Of a DNA stretch of 54,945 nucleotides, positions 1 to 9,085 are shown one piece after another. How positions within the stretch are numbered: the first letter of the stretch is position 1; each line of letters starts with the position of its first letter. The stretch comes from an uncultured SAR86 cluster bacterium. GTDB taxonomy: Bacteria; Pseudomonadota; Gammaproteobacteria; Magnimaribacterales; D2472. The translations under genes and the position numbers were made by a program. The DNA lies in contig CACPCZ010000009.1 of the NCBI GenBank assembly GCA_902632555.1, positions 1-54,945 on the forward strand, in the 5' to 3' direction. The notes under the pieces were generated by a model, which saw nothing but the letters and a program-made list of their open reading frames with translations, was not told where the DNA came from and searched no databases.

Positions 1-1139
1 TTGAGAATATTAATGAGTCACTATTTTCAGAAGAAATAGGATTTGTAATTCAAACAAGCGATACCGATTGTAATGAAATTATTTCAAGCTTTTCAGAAAA
101 CAATTTATTTGCATCAAGAATTGCATCTCTGACTGATGAGAATTTAACAATATTAAAAGATGGAAAAATTTTATTTAATGAACCTATTAATTCTCTTGAA
201 AAATATTGGAGGGAAACCTCATATGCAATTCAAAGTATTAGAGATAATAAAGCAATCGCTGATTCAGAACTTAATTTATTAGACAAAAAAGAATTTACAG
301 GATTATCATCCAATATTTCTTTTGATGAATCTCAAATGCAAAAAATACATACTCTCAGCTCAATTCCAAAGGTAGCAATATTAAGAGAGCAAGGCGTAAA
401 TGGTCAAAATGAAATGGCTGCAGCATTTACTCTTGCTGGTTTTGAAGCTGTTGATGTTCATATGCAGGATTTGCTAGATCAGAATATTTTTCTCAAAGAC
501 TTTCAAGGTATGGCAGTTTGTGGAGGTTTTTCATACGGTGATGTTTTGGGTGCTGGTGGTGGATGGTCTAAAACAGTAATGTATAACACAAATGTAAAAG
601 ATCAATTTGAGCAATTTTTTCAAGATGAATCAAAATTTACTCTTGGAGTTTGCAATGGATGTCAGATGCTATCAAATTTAAAGCAGATAATTCCAGATGC
701 AGAGTATTGGCCTAGTTTTAAAAGAAATCTTTCAGATCAGTTTGAGGCTAGATTAGCTCAGGTAAAAATAGAAAAAACAAATTCTGTACTTTTAGAAAAT
801 ATGGAAGACTGGATGGTTCCTGTTGCATCTGCTCATGGAGAAGGAAGAGCGAGCTTTAAAAACAATGATCTAATTAAACTTCAAGCGAATAACCAAGTAG
901 CTATGAGGTTTGTTGATTCAGTTGGGGAGGGCAGCGAAATATATCCAATAAATCCTAATGGCTCTCCTGAAGGAATAACAGGCATTACGGCAGCAAATGG
1001 GAGGATAACTATTATGATGCCTCACCCAGAAAGGGTTTTTAGAAAACATCAAATGAGTTGGCACAATAAAGAGTGGCAAGAATTCTCACCATGGATGCAA
1101 ATATTTATAAACGCAAGAAATTTTAGCGAAGGAAAGTAG
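1..1139 (+). CDS. purL: Phosphoribosylformylglycinamidine synthase, C-terminal part (5' end outside window)
   Basis: Converts FGAR, glutamine and ATP to FGAM in purine synthesis. The reading frame is open from the first base (codons from position 3) to the TAG at 1137-1139, so only the last ~379 residues are here. The glutamine amidotransferase domain is clear: VAILREQGVNG starts it, GFSYGDVLGAGGGW forms the oxyanion region, the nucleophile Cys in GVCNGC is the codon at 651-653, and the catalytic His in MPHPER is at 1023-1025. This matches the C-terminus of the large (~1,290 aa) single-chain proteobacterial PurL. An internal ATG at 336 is not the real start because homologous sequence continues upstream. 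It abuts the convergent Nudix gene with no spacer. Confidence 0.97.
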   Translation, partial: ENINESLFSEEIGFVIQTSDTDCNEIISSFSENNLFASRIASLTDENLTILKDGKILFNEPINSLEKYWRETSYAIQSIRDNKAIADSELNLLDKKEFTGLSSNISFDESQMQKIHTLSSIPKVAILREQGVNGQNEMAAAFTLAGFEAVDVHMQDLLDQNIFLKDFQGMAVCGGFSYGDVLGAGGGWSKTVMYNTNVKDQFEQFFQDESKFTLGVCNGCQMLSNLKQIIPDAEYWPSFKRNLSDQFEARLAQVKIEKTNSVLLENMEDWMVPVASAHGEGRASFKNNDLIKLQANNQVAMRFVDSVGEGSEIYPINPNGSPEGITGITAANGRITIMMPHPERVFRKHQMSWHNKEWQEFSPWMQIFINARNFSEGK

Positions 1140-1676
1140 CTACCAAAGTTTAATGTCTTCTTCCCTAAATATGAAGCTGCCTTCTTTAAGATCATCTAAA
1201 TAATATCTTAGGGTTTTCTCAACTGTTGGGAATGCGATTTTATCCCATAATATTTTATCATTACTAAAAAGTTCAACTTCTGAGCTTTCAATAGTTGGAC
1301 CAAAATTATCATCAAGAAGATTGGCCAGATAAAACATATGCACTTGATTAATATGAGGTAAGCTAAACATGGTATATGGCATAACTATTTCAGCCTTTGA
1401 ACCAGTTTCTTCCATAGTTTCTCTTAGAGCACCATCTTGTAATGTCTCTGCATTTTCCATGAAACCAGCCGGAAGCGTCCACAAACCCTTTCTTGGATTA
1501 ATATTTCTTTTTGCCATAAGTATTTTCTCATTTCGTATACATAATGCACCAACAACAATATTGGGATTCGTATAAAAGATTGTGTCGCATTCGTCACAAC
1601 AATATCTTTTAATATTGTCATGTTCTGGAACCTTAAATTCCATATTGGGATTTCCACAATTTGAGCAATACTTCAA
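1140..1676 (-). CDS. Nudix hydrolase with N-terminal zinc ribbon
   Basis: A 178-residue protein that probably hydrolyses a nucleoside diphosphate derivative such as ADP-ribose, NADH or FAD; the substrate cannot be read from sequence. Residues 1-35 form a zinc ribbon with Cys4/Cys7 and Cys27/Cys30, followed by a Nudix fold. The Nudix box is visible as GFMENAE followed by RETMEETG, with the metal-binding Glu residues in place. The ribbon-plus-Nudix layout resembles small NudC-like or ADP-ribose pyrophosphatase proteins, but at 178 residues it lacks the extra N-terminal domain of true NudC. It ends exactly where purL ends on the other strand. Its start at 1676 lies 52 bp from the divergent second Nudix gene, so that gap should hold both promoters. 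Confidence 0.9.
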   Translation of the reverse strand: MKYCSNCGNPNMEFKVPEHDNIKRYCCDECDTIFYTNPNIVVGALCIRNEKILMAKRNINPRKGLWTLPAGFMENAETLQDGALRETMEETGSKAEIVMPYTMFSLPHINQVHMFYLANLLDDNFGPTIESSEVELFSNDKILWDKIAFPTVEKTLRYYLDDLKEGSFIFREEDIKLW

Positions 1677-1728
1677 TTTTCTTCCTTATTTAGAGAATCT
1701 AGACAATTAAGAAGTTAAACTTACTTCT

Positions 1729-2328
1729 ATGATTGATAGCATAAAGCAAAAACTAGAACTAATAAATCTAATAGAGCCCACAAAATACAAAAAAGCAGGG
1801 GTTCTAATTTTGCTAAAAAAAGATATTGGTTCAAATGAATTTCGAATACTTTTTACAAAAAGATCATCAAAACTATCGACTCATTCTGGGGAGGTTAGTT
1901 TTCCTGGAGGTATGTGGGAAGAAAAAGACACATCTTTGTTTGATACAGCAATGAGGGAGTCCAGTGAAGAAATTGGACTTAAGAAAAAAAATGTAATGGA
2001 TTTAGGTAGAATGAATTATCTTCTTTCGCGACATAAAGTTGAAGTAAATCCTTTTGTAGGTTACTTAGAAAATAATCAAGAGTTTATTGGAAATTTTGAG
2101 ATTGATGAGATATTTGATGTTCCTGTGAGCTTTTTATTGAATAACAATAATATTTTGTATAAAGAATTTAAAAGGAATGATTTAAGAATATCTATGCCAA
2201 GTTGGGTTTATAATGGAAACCGAATATGGGGACTAACTGCGTTAATAACTGCAGATTTCTTAAATATGTGTTTTGATGCAAAAATTGATACAAACGTTGA
2301 TTTGATAAGAGGATATGATCAATATTGA
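1729..2328 (+). CDS. Nudix hydrolase, CoA pyrophosphatase-like (NudL type)
   Basis: A 199-residue Nudix protein resembling the CoA diphosphatase group, which splits coenzyme A to 3',5'-ADP and phosphopantetheine. The diagnostic pattern is LSTHSGEVSFPGG just before a Nudix box ending in RESSEEIGL; the S/T-H-x-G-E/Q-V-x-F-P-G-G lead-in is characteristic of this group. It is first in the plus-strand run that continues through the carbonic-anhydrase-like gene, alaS and lysC. Its 3' end overlaps the next gene by 14 bp, which suggests translational coupling. The family assignment is firm; the CoA specificity is inferred from the motif. Confidence 0.88.
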   Translation: MIDSIKQKLELINLIEPTKYKKAGVLILLKKDIGSNEFRILFTKRSSKLSTHSGEVSFPGGMWEEKDTSLFDTAMRESSEEIGLKKKNVMDLGRMNYLLSRHKVEVNPFVGYLENNQEFIGNFEIDEIFDVPVSFLLNNNNILYKEFKRNDLRISMPSWVYNGNRIWGLTALITADFLNMCFDAKIDTNVDLIRGYDQY

Positions 2329-2845
2329 TATAGGAGACAAAAAACTCCAAACAGATGGTGAAGATTTTTGGGTTGCACCAAATGCAACTGTCATTGGAGA
2401 TGTTCGTTTAGCAAAAGATGCTAGTGTTTGGTTTAATGCTGTTTTAAGAGCTGACAATGAACCAATATCCATTGGAGAAGGGTCTAATGTTCAAGACGGA
2501 GCTATAATTCATACTGATCCTGGTTTCTCTTGTTCAATAGGCAAGAACGTAACAGTTGGGCATTTAGCAATGCTTCATGGATGTGATATAGGTAATGGAA
2601 GCTTAATTGGAATTGGCTCTGTCGTCTTAAATGGAGCAAAAATTGGAAAAAATTGTATTATCGGCTCCAAAGCTCTTATTACAGAAGGCATGGAAGTCCC
2701 AGATGGCGCAATGGTACTGGGTGTACCAGGTAAGATAAAAAAAATACTCAACGATGAAGAACAAAGCGTTGTCTCTTTGGGAGCTGCGCATTACATTGAG
2801 AATTATAAAAGATATAAAAAACTAATTGATAAAAATGAAAACTAG
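2315..2845 (+). CDS. Gamma-carbonic-anhydrase-like hexapeptide-repeat protein (YrdA/CaiE family)
   Basis: A 176-residue left-handed beta-helix protein. Repeats of the form V-x-D-V/G-x-x-x-x with glycines every sixth residue run through residues 15-140. The histidines expected for the gamma-class carbonic anhydrase metal site are present in IIHTD, GHLAML and LHGCDIG. Family members form trimers with Zn or Fe between subunits. Many, such as E. coli YrdA, have weak or no measured CO2 hydratase activity, so the catalytic role is uncertain. The start ATG overlaps the upstream Nudix gene by 14 bp and the stop overlaps alaS by 11 bp. Confidence 0.9.
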   Translation: MINIDIGDKKLQTDGEDFWVAPNATVIGDVRLAKDASVWFNAVLRADNEPISIGEGSNVQDGAIIHTDPGFSCSIGKNVTVGHLAMLHGCDIGNGSLIGIGSVVLNGAKIGKNCIIGSKALITEGMEVPDGAMVLGVPGKIKKILNDEEQSVVSLGAAHYIENYKRYKKLIDKNEN

Positions 2846-5411
2846 TGAAATTAGACAATCTTTTTTAGATTATTTTGAGTCTAAAAATCATAAAGTTGTA
2901 AATTCAAGTTCTCTGATTCCAAACAATGATGAAACATTATTATTTACAAATGCAGGGATGGTTCAATTCAAAGATGTTTTTTTAGGCACAGATAGTAGGA
3001 GCTATTTAAGAGCTGCAACTTCGCAAAGATGCATAAGAGCCGGAGGAAAGCATAACGATTTAGAAAATGTAGGCTATACATTAAGACATCACACATTTTT
3101 TGAAATGTTAGGAAATTTCAGTTTTGGTGATTATTTTAAAGAGGATGCAATTAAATTCGCATGGGAATTTTTAACCGATGTATTGAAATTAGACAAAGAA
3201 AAGCTTTGGATCACCATATATAAAGATGATGATGAAGCTGAAGAAATTTGGAAGGATGTAATTGGAATAGATCCTGGTCGCATTGCTAGACTTGGAGATG
3301 AAGATAATTTTTGGTCAATGGGTGATACAGGTCCTTGCGGTCCATGTTCGGAGATTTTTTTTGATCATGGGGATCATATTGAAGGAACACCACCGGGGCA
3401 TGATGGGGATGAGGGAGACAGGTTTGTTGAAATTTGGAATTTAGTTTTTATGCAGTTCAATAGGGATGAGTCAGGTAAAACCTCACCACTACCAAAACCT
3501 TCAGTTGATACGGGAATGGGGCTGGAGAGAATTGCTGCAGTAATGCAAGGGGTAAATTCAAACTACGAAACAGATCAATTTACAAATTTAATAACTGCTT
3601 CAGAAGAAATTTTAGGCAATAAAACAAGTACATCACATAAAGTAATTGCAGATCATATTAGATCGTCAGTTTTTTTGATTTTAGATGGAGTTTTGCCTGA
3701 AAAAGAAGGCAGGGGTTATGTTTTAAGACGAATAATGAGAAGGGGTATTCGACATGGTTATAAAATTGGTGCTCAAAAGCCTTTTCTTCATTTGTTAGTG
3801 GATGAGTTAGTTGATTTAATGGGATCTGCATATCCAGATCTAAAAAATAAGCAAAAAGAGATTATAAAAGTTATAAAAGCTGAGGAAGTGAAGTTTTTTG
3901 AGACATTAGAGAAAGGTATTTATATTCTGGATGAAGCTATTTCAGTTATGAAAAATAAAACAATTTCAGGTGATATAGTTTTTAAACTTCATGATACTTA
4001 TGGGTTCCCTTTTGATTTGACAGCTGATATTGCTAGAGAAAAAGGCTTAAACATCGACGAAGAGAGGTTTAATGAATGCATGAACTTGCAAAAACAAACT
4101 TCTAAAGCTTCGAGTAGTTTTGTGTCTTCGTTGCCAGCCGCATCAGGTGTCAGTGAAACAATATTTCTTGGGTACGAAAAATTAGAAGCCAGCTCAAAAA
4201 TTTTAGTTATCTGGAAGGATCTAGAAAGGAAAGATATAGCAAATACCGGTGACGAAATATTTATTGCTTGTGATCAAACACCTTTTTATGCAGAGGCTGG
4301 AGGCCAGATTGGTGATAGAGGAATATTTGCATCTAAGTCTGCTACTGGTAATATTTTAGATTGCAAGAAACAAGGAAAAGTATTTATTCATAAGGCAATT
4401 GTTAATAAAGGCAGTATTAAAAAGGGTGAAGTGATAGAAATGAGTGTAGAAAAAGAAAAAAGATCTGCGATAGCAATTCATCATTCATCAACTCACTTAG
4501 TTCATGCAGCTCTAAGAGAGGTTTTGGGTGATCATGTCCAACAAAAGGGATCATTGGTGGATGAGAATAAGCTGCGCTTTGATTTCTCTCATACTAAACC
4601 ACTTACTAAAGATGAAATTTCTAAGATTGAAGAAATTGTGAATAAAGAAGCTTTAAAAAACTTAGAAGTTGAAACAAAATTAATGAAACTTGAAGAAGCT
4701 TTGAATTCTGGAGCAATGGCATTATTTGGTGAAAAATATGATGATGATGTTAGGGTTTTAACAATGGGTGAAAACTCCTATTCAGTCGAGCTTTGTGGCG
4801 GCACGCATGTTGATAGAACAGGAGATGTGGGGCTATTTGTAATAACTAATCAATCTAGTGTTGCATCTGGTGTAAGACGAATAGAGGCAGTTGCTGGAAT
4901 GAAATCAATTGAGTATGTTAATAATGTAAGAGATACCTCGAACTCAATTCAAAACTTATTAAATGTTCCTCTTAAGGATCTTGAAGAAAAAGTTAAATCG
5001 CTTATTGACGAGAACAAAGAATTTAAAAAATCGGGAGGAAAAACTAGTCAACATTCAATCATTCATAGTGAAGTTCACAATATAGATGACTGGAAATTGA
5101 TCGTTGAACAAGTACAGGTTGAAAATTCAAAAGATCTCCGTCAAATTGTTGACTCTCATAAAAATACAAATGAAAGAGTTTGCGTAGTTGTTCTTTCAGC
5201 TGAAAAGAAGAAAGTTGCAATAGTCTCAGGAGTTACAAAAAATTTAGCTGAAATAATCTCAGCAAAAGATATTGTTTCTGATTTAGCAGAACAAATCGGT
5301 GGCAAAGGCGGCGGTAGATCAGACTTTGCTCAAGGTGCTGGAGAGACAGATAACATCCAAGAATTCGTGACATCTATTGTAAATTCAGTAAAATCCCTCG
5401 CAAAAAATTAA
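2835..5411 (+). CDS. alaS: Alanine-tRNA ligase
   Basis: Charges tRNA-Ala and hydrolyses Ser/Gly-tRNA-Ala. About 858 residues. The class II core begins MKTSEIRQSF and includes HHTFFEMLGNFSFGD near residues 85-99. The editing domain carries the metal-site motifs HHSSTHL and CGGTH, and the C-terminal DHHA1 domain has a Gly-rich GGKGGGRSD stretch. I use the ATG at 2835 rather than the in-frame TTG at 2826 because family members begin at this methionine. It overlaps the previous gene by 11 bp, and lysC follows 6 bp after its stop. The alaS-lysC order is typical of Pseudomonas-like gammaproteobacteria. Confidence 0.98.
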   Translation: MKTSEIRQSFLDYFESKNHKVVNSSSLIPNNDETLLFTNAGMVQFKDVFLGTDSRSYLRAATSQRCIRAGGKHNDLENVGYTLRHHTFFEMLGNFSFGDYFKEDAIKFAWEFLTDVLKLDKEKLWITIYKDDDEAEEIWKDVIGIDPGRIARLGDEDNFWSMGDTGPCGPCSEIFFDHGDHIEGTPPGHDGDEGDRFVEIWNLVFMQFNRDESGKTSPLPKPSVDTGMGLERIAAVMQGVNSNYETDQFTNLITASEEILGNKTSTSHKVIADHIRSSVFLILDGVLPEKEGRGYVLRRIMRRGIRHGYKIGAQKPFLHLLVDELVDLMGSAYPDLKNKQKEIIKVIKAEEVKFFETLEKGIYILDEAISVMKNKTISGDIVFKLHDTYGFPFDLTADIAREKGLNIDEERFNECMNLQKQTSKASSSFVSSLPAASGVSETIFLGYEKLEASSKILVIWKDLERKDIANTGDEIFIACDQTPFYAEAGGQIGDRGIFASKSATGNILDCKKQGKVFIHKAIVNKGSIKKGEVIEMSVEKEKRSAIAIHHSSTHLVHAALREVLGDHVQQKGSLVDENKLRFDFSHTKPLTKDEISKIEEIVNKEALKNLEVETKLMKLEEALNSGAMALFGEKYDDDVRVLTMGENSYSVELCGGTHVDRTGDVGLFVITNQSSVASGVRRIEAVAGMKSIEYVNNVRDTSNSIQNLLNVPLKDLEEKVKSLIDENKEFKKSGGKTSQHSIIHSEVHNIDDWKLIVEQVQVENSKDLRQIVDSHKNTNERVCVVVLSAEKKKVAIVSGVTKNLAEIISAKDIVSDLAEQIGGKGGGRSDFAQGAGETDNIQEFVTSIVNSVKSLAKN

Positions 5412-5417
5412 AATACA

Positions 5418-6632
5418 ATGTCAGAAATTATTGTTCAAAAATTTGGAGGTACTTCTGTCGGTTCTGTTGACAGAATAGATGCTGTTGCAAACATAATCGC
5501 AAAAGCTTCTACATCACATAGAGTAATTGTTGTTGTTTCTGCAATGGGAGGAGAGACAAATAAATTAATTAAGCTAGCAAATCATTTTGGATCAAATCCA
5601 GATAAAAGGGAATTTGATGCATTAGTTTCAACTGGTGAAACAGTAAGCTCTGCTTTATTAGCAATGGCTCTGCATTCAAAAGGAATTAAAGCCAAATCAT
5701 ATTCGGCATCTCAAATTTCAATGAGAACCACCGACTCTTTTTCAAAAGCAAAAATACTAGATGTGGATGCAGATAAAATATTGAAAGTAGTCGATGATAA
5801 TACAATTCCAATCATAACTGGTTTTCAAGGTATTACTGAAGGTGGAGACATTACTACACTGGGAAGAGGAGGATCTGATACCACTGCTGTAGCAATTGCA
5901 GCACAAGTTAATGCAAGTAGATGTGATATATATACAGATGTAGATGGAATTTTTACAACTGATCCTAGAGTAGTACCAAATGCAAAAAAATTAGATTCGA
6001 TTACAATGGAAGAAATGCTTGAACTTGCTGGCCAAGGTGCAAAAGTTGTTCAAACTAGAGCAGTAGAATTTGCGAATAAGTTTGATGTTCCAGTAAGAGT
6101 GCTATCAAGCTTTAAAGACGGAAATGGTACTTTAATTTCTTTAGGGGAAGAAAATATGGAAAATGCATTAGTATCTGGAATTGCTTTTCAAAAAGATCAA
6201 GTAAAATTCACTCTTCATGGTGTTGGCGATACTCCTGGTACCGCTTTTAAAATACTTGGACCAATTAGTGATGCTGATATTGAGGTTGATGTTATTGTTC
6301 AAAATGTAAGTGTTGATGGAAAAACTGATTTTACATTTACAGTTTCATCTGATGATCAATCCTCAGTTCAAAATATAATCGAAGAAATTAAAGAGGATGT
6401 AAATTTTAGAGAGCTTATAATCGATTCAAATATAGCAAAAGTATCTATTGTAGGAGCAGGCATGAGATCACAAGCTGGAGTAGCAAGCACTGCCTTCAAA
6501 TCACTCTCAGAGCATGATGTTAATATTCAAATCATTTGTACTTCTGAGATCAAAATTACTATGGTGATCGATAAAAGCTTAGTTGAAAAAGCTGTTCAGG
6601 TTCTTCACAATGAATTTAACTTGGATAAATAA
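5418..6632 (+). CDS. lysC: Aspartate kinase
   Basis: Phosphorylates aspartate, the first step toward lysine, threonine and methionine. 404 residues. The N-terminal kinase domain opens with VQKFGGTSVGS, contains the STGE motif near residue 74 and the GRGGSDT nucleotide site near 153-159. Two ACT regulatory domains follow from about residue 260 to the end, as expected for the feedback-inhibited monofunctional enzyme of about 400-410 aa. It lies directly downstream of alaS, and the next gene starts at the base after its stop codon, indicating one transcript. Which amino acid inhibits it cannot be read from sequence. Confidence 0.97.
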   Translation: MSEIIVQKFGGTSVGSVDRIDAVANIIAKASTSHRVIVVVSAMGGETNKLIKLANHFGSNPDKREFDALVSTGETVSSALLAMALHSKGIKAKSYSASQISMRTTDSFSKAKILDVDADKILKVVDDNTIPIITGFQGITEGGDITTLGRGGSDTTAVAIAAQVNASRCDIYTDVDGIFTTDPRVVPNAKKLDSITMEEMLELAGQGAKVVQTRAVEFANKFDVPVRVLSSFKDGNGTLISLGEENMENALVSGIAFQKDQVKFTLHGVGDTPGTAFKILGPISDADIEVDVIVQNVSVDGKTDFTFTVSSDDQSSVQNIIEEIKEDVNFRELIIDSNIAKVSIVGAGMRSQAGVASTAFKSLSEHDVNIQIICTSEIKITMVIDKSLVEKAVQVLHNEFNLDK

Positions 6633-7967
6633 ATGTTCGACCTCATCTTAAAAAACTGCAAAATCGTAAACGAAAATACTATATTTGAATCTGACATTGC
6701 AATAAAAAATTCAAGAATTGAAATAATAGCAAAAGATATTGAATCTAATTCAAAAGAGGTGATTGATATTCAAGGAAAGTATGTAATCCCTGGATTAATT
6801 GATGATCAAGTTCATTTTAGGGAACCAGGACTTACTCATAAGGGTGAAATTGCTACCGAATCAAAAGCTGGACTTGCTGGAGGCGTTACAAGTTATTTCG
6901 AAATGCCAAATGTTAATCCTACAACAACAACGAATGAGAATTTAACAAAAAAATTTGAATTAGCAAGTACAAGATCTCTTTCAAATTATTCTTTTCATCT
7001 GGGAGCAAGCAATACTAACATTGAAGAAATTAAGCGTGCTGATATCCACCAAGCTTCTGCACTAAAAGTTTTCATGGGAGCTTCAACCGGAGATATGCTT
7101 GTTGATGACTTAGATGCTCTAGATGATATCTTTAATTATTCCCCTCTAATAGTTGTTACGCATTGCGAGGACCAAAAAACTGTGGAAAAAAATGAAAAGC
7201 TATTTCAACAAAAATATGGAGAAAATGTCTCAGCTGAGCATCATCATTTAATTAGGGATGTTGATAGTTGCTTTCTTTCAAGTTCACTGGCTGTAGATTT
7301 GGCAAAAAAATATGATGCCGACTTGCATGTATTTCATTTAACAACTGAAAAGGAAATGGAATTGTTTACTGCTGGAGATATTGATGGGAAAAAAATTACA
7401 GCGGAGGTTTGTGTTCATCATATGTTTTTCAATGAGTCATATTATTCAAGACTTGGAAATCAAATTAAATGCAATCCTTCAATTAAATTTGAATCTGATA
7501 GATCAGCACTAATCAAAGCTTTACTTGAAAATAAAATTGATATCATTGCTACTGATCACGCTCCACACACATGGGATGAAAAAAATAAAGCATATACTGA
7601 AGCTCCAGCAGGATTGCCACTAGTGCAACATGGCATGCAAATTCTTATGGACTTTTATCATCAAAACATAATTAGTTTAGAAACTATTGTTGAAAAGACT
7701 AGCCATAATGTTGCTAGAAGGTTTCAAATTAAAGATAGGGGTTTTTTAAGAGAGGGTTACTTTGCCGACATAACAGTTTTGGATATTGAAAAACCTTACA
7801 CAGTTTCAAAAGAAAATATTTTATATAAGTGTGGTTGGTCACCTTTTGAAGGACATAATTTTAAGTCTTCAATTTTTATGACAATCGTGAATGGAAATAT
7901 TGCCTTTAGAGATGGAATGGTTACAGATAATTTACCTTTTGGAATGCAAATAGAATTCAATAGATAA
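6633..7967 (+). CDS. pyrC: Dihydroorotase, amidohydrolase superfamily
   Basis: Closes carbamoyl-aspartate to dihydroorotate in pyrimidine synthesis. 444 residues, the size of the type I dihydroorotase/allantoinase group, not the ~350-aa E. coli PyrC. Visible motifs are VIPGLID, then QVHFREPGLTHKGE, the probable carboxylated lysine Lys145 in ALKVFMGAS, and ATDHAPHTW with the catalytic Asp. The usual metal motif H-x-H reads Q59-x-H61 here; I recall the same Gln in other members of this subgroup, so it is probably a subfamily trait. The gene begins at the base after the lysC stop, in the position where csrA often lies. Allantoinase is the main alternative but less likely. Confidence 0.88.
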   Translation: MFDLILKNCKIVNENTIFESDIAIKNSRIEIIAKDIESNSKEVIDIQGKYVIPGLIDDQVHFREPGLTHKGEIATESKAGLAGGVTSYFEMPNVNPTTTTNENLTKKFELASTRSLSNYSFHLGASNTNIEEIKRADIHQASALKVFMGASTGDMLVDDLDALDDIFNYSPLIVVTHCEDQKTVEKNEKLFQQKYGENVSAEHHHLIRDVDSCFLSSSLAVDLAKKYDADLHVFHLTTEKEMELFTAGDIDGKKITAEVCVHHMFFNESYYSRLGNQIKCNPSIKFESDRSALIKALLENKIDIIATDHAPHTWDEKNKAYTEAPAGLPLVQHGMQILMDFYHQNIISLETIVEKTSHNVARRFQIKDRGFLREGYFADITVLDIEKPYTVSKENILYKCGWSPFEGHNFKSSIFMTIVNGNIAFRDGMVTDNLPFGMQIEFNR

Positions 7968-7994
7968 AATAGTCAATTTGGATTATCTAAGAGT

Positions 7995-8000
7995 TATAAT
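7995..8000 (+). promoter_or_regulatory. Candidate -10 box for tRNA-Ser
   Basis: A perfect TATAAT lies 18 bases before the first base of the tRNA and 27 bases after the dihydroorotase stop. The best -35 candidate upstream, AGTCAA at 7971-7976, is weak. It would give the tRNA its own promoter apart from the upstream operon. Confidence 0.5.
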
Positions 8001-8018
8001 CCCCATTTAAAAAATATA

Positions 8019-8108
8019 GGAGAGTTGGCTGAGTGGTCGAAAGCGCCTCCCTGCTAAGGAGGTAACTGGGCAACTGGTTCGAGGGTTCGAATCCCTCACT
8101 CTCCGCCA
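8019..8108 (+). tRNA. tRNA-Ser, anticodon GCU
   Basis: A 90-nt class II tRNA that reads AGC/AGU. The acceptor arm GGAGAGT pairs with ACTCTCC (8098-8104). Discriminator G and an encoded CCA end at 8108. The anticodon stem CCTCC/GGAGG encloses CTGCTAA, with anticodon GCT at 8053-8055. A long variable arm and a T arm with GGTTCGAATCC complete the cloverleaf. tRNA-Ser(GCU) near alaS is a conserved gammaproteobacterial arrangement (serV beside csrA in E. coli). Confidence 0.97.
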
Positions 8109-8128
8109 TTTTTATGATTTAATATATT

Positions 8129-8980
8129 ATGACAACTGAACATATAGTTAATTTTTTAGAAGATTTTTCAATTGAGGTAACTCCAAATGCCGCAAATAAA
8201 ATTGAGAAGTTTGAAGACTTCTTACCGATAGGCACTTTTATATATATTGCTCATATCGAAGGTACTCCAATAAAAGATACTGTAAGCACAGCAAAAAAAA
8301 TTACAGATCAAGGCTTCCGAGCAATGCCACATTTTCCAGCAAGAATAATCAAAGATAAAGTTATGTTGAGTGAATGGATATCAATGTATAAAAATGAGGC
8401 GGGTGTCGAAAATGCACTTTTAATAGCAGGCGGTGCAAATAAACCCTACGGAGATTATGATTCGTCAATTCAATTAATAGAATCTGAATTATTTGATCAG
8501 GCTGACTTTAAAAATTTACACATTGCCGGTCACCCAGAGGGCAACAAAGATATTGATCCTGATGGCACTACTTCAAATGTTGACGAAGCGTTGTCATGGA
8601 AAAATGAGTTTAGCAAAAGGACGAACGCATCAATGGCTATTACAACCCAATTTTGCTTCGACTCAAATTCCGTAATTGAATGGGCAAATAATATCAAGAA
8701 ATCTGGCATTGATATCCCTGTTCATATAGGTATTGCTGGACCAGCAAAGCTTCAAACGCTTTTAAGGTACTCAATTGAGTGTGGTGTAGGGGCATCGATA
8801 AAAATTTTGCAAAAGAGAGCTAAAGATATTACAAAACTTTTACTACCATACAAACCAACTCAAATAATCCAAGAACTTGCAAAACACAAAGCGGAAAATC
8901 CTGACTTTAATATTGAAAAGGTTCACTTTTATCCACTAGGTGGAATTAAGCAAGTAAGTCAGTTTATTAAAGAATATTAA
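8129..8980 (+). CDS. Methylenetetrahydrofolate reductase-like protein (divergent MetF family)
   Basis: A 283-residue TIM-barrel protein of the MTHFR family, FAD-dependent enzymes interconverting methylene-THF and methyl-THF. The catalytic Glu region SFEFFP of E. coli MetF reads SIEVTP here, keeping the Glu. The strand IAGHPEGN matches the MetF A-x-Y/H-P-E-x-H element, and ITTQFCFDS matches ITQFFFD. Similarity is otherwise low, so it may be a paralogue serving one-carbon release (for example demethylation of methylated compounds) rather than methionine synthesis. It follows tRNA-Ser by 20 bp and is separated by 105 bp from the next gene. Family level is fairly sure; direction and physiological role are unknown. 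Confidence 0.8.
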   Translation: MTTEHIVNFLEDFSIEVTPNAANKIEKFEDFLPIGTFIYIAHIEGTPIKDTVSTAKKITDQGFRAMPHFPARIIKDKVMLSEWISMYKNEAGVENALLIAGGANKPYGDYDSSIQLIESELFDQADFKNLHIAGHPEGNKDIDPDGTTSNVDEALSWKNEFSKRTNASMAITTQFCFDSNSVIEWANNIKKSGIDIPVHIGIAGPAKLQTLLRYSIECGVGASIKILQKRAKDITKLLLPYKPTQIIQELAKHKAENPDFNIEKVHFYPLGGIKQVSQFIKEY

Positions 8981-9085
8981 TTCTTCTTTAGTTTTAAATA
9001 TATAAATAATTTTTATCTAATTATTTTAAAAACTATTTAATATTAATGTAATATTTAATAATACATTTTAATAAGGGAGAATATT

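Noticed and set aside
8019-8108. tRNA-Ser as an attachment site of an integrated element
   Set aside because: No integrase, no repeat of the tRNA 3' end nearby, and the neighbours look like native genes.
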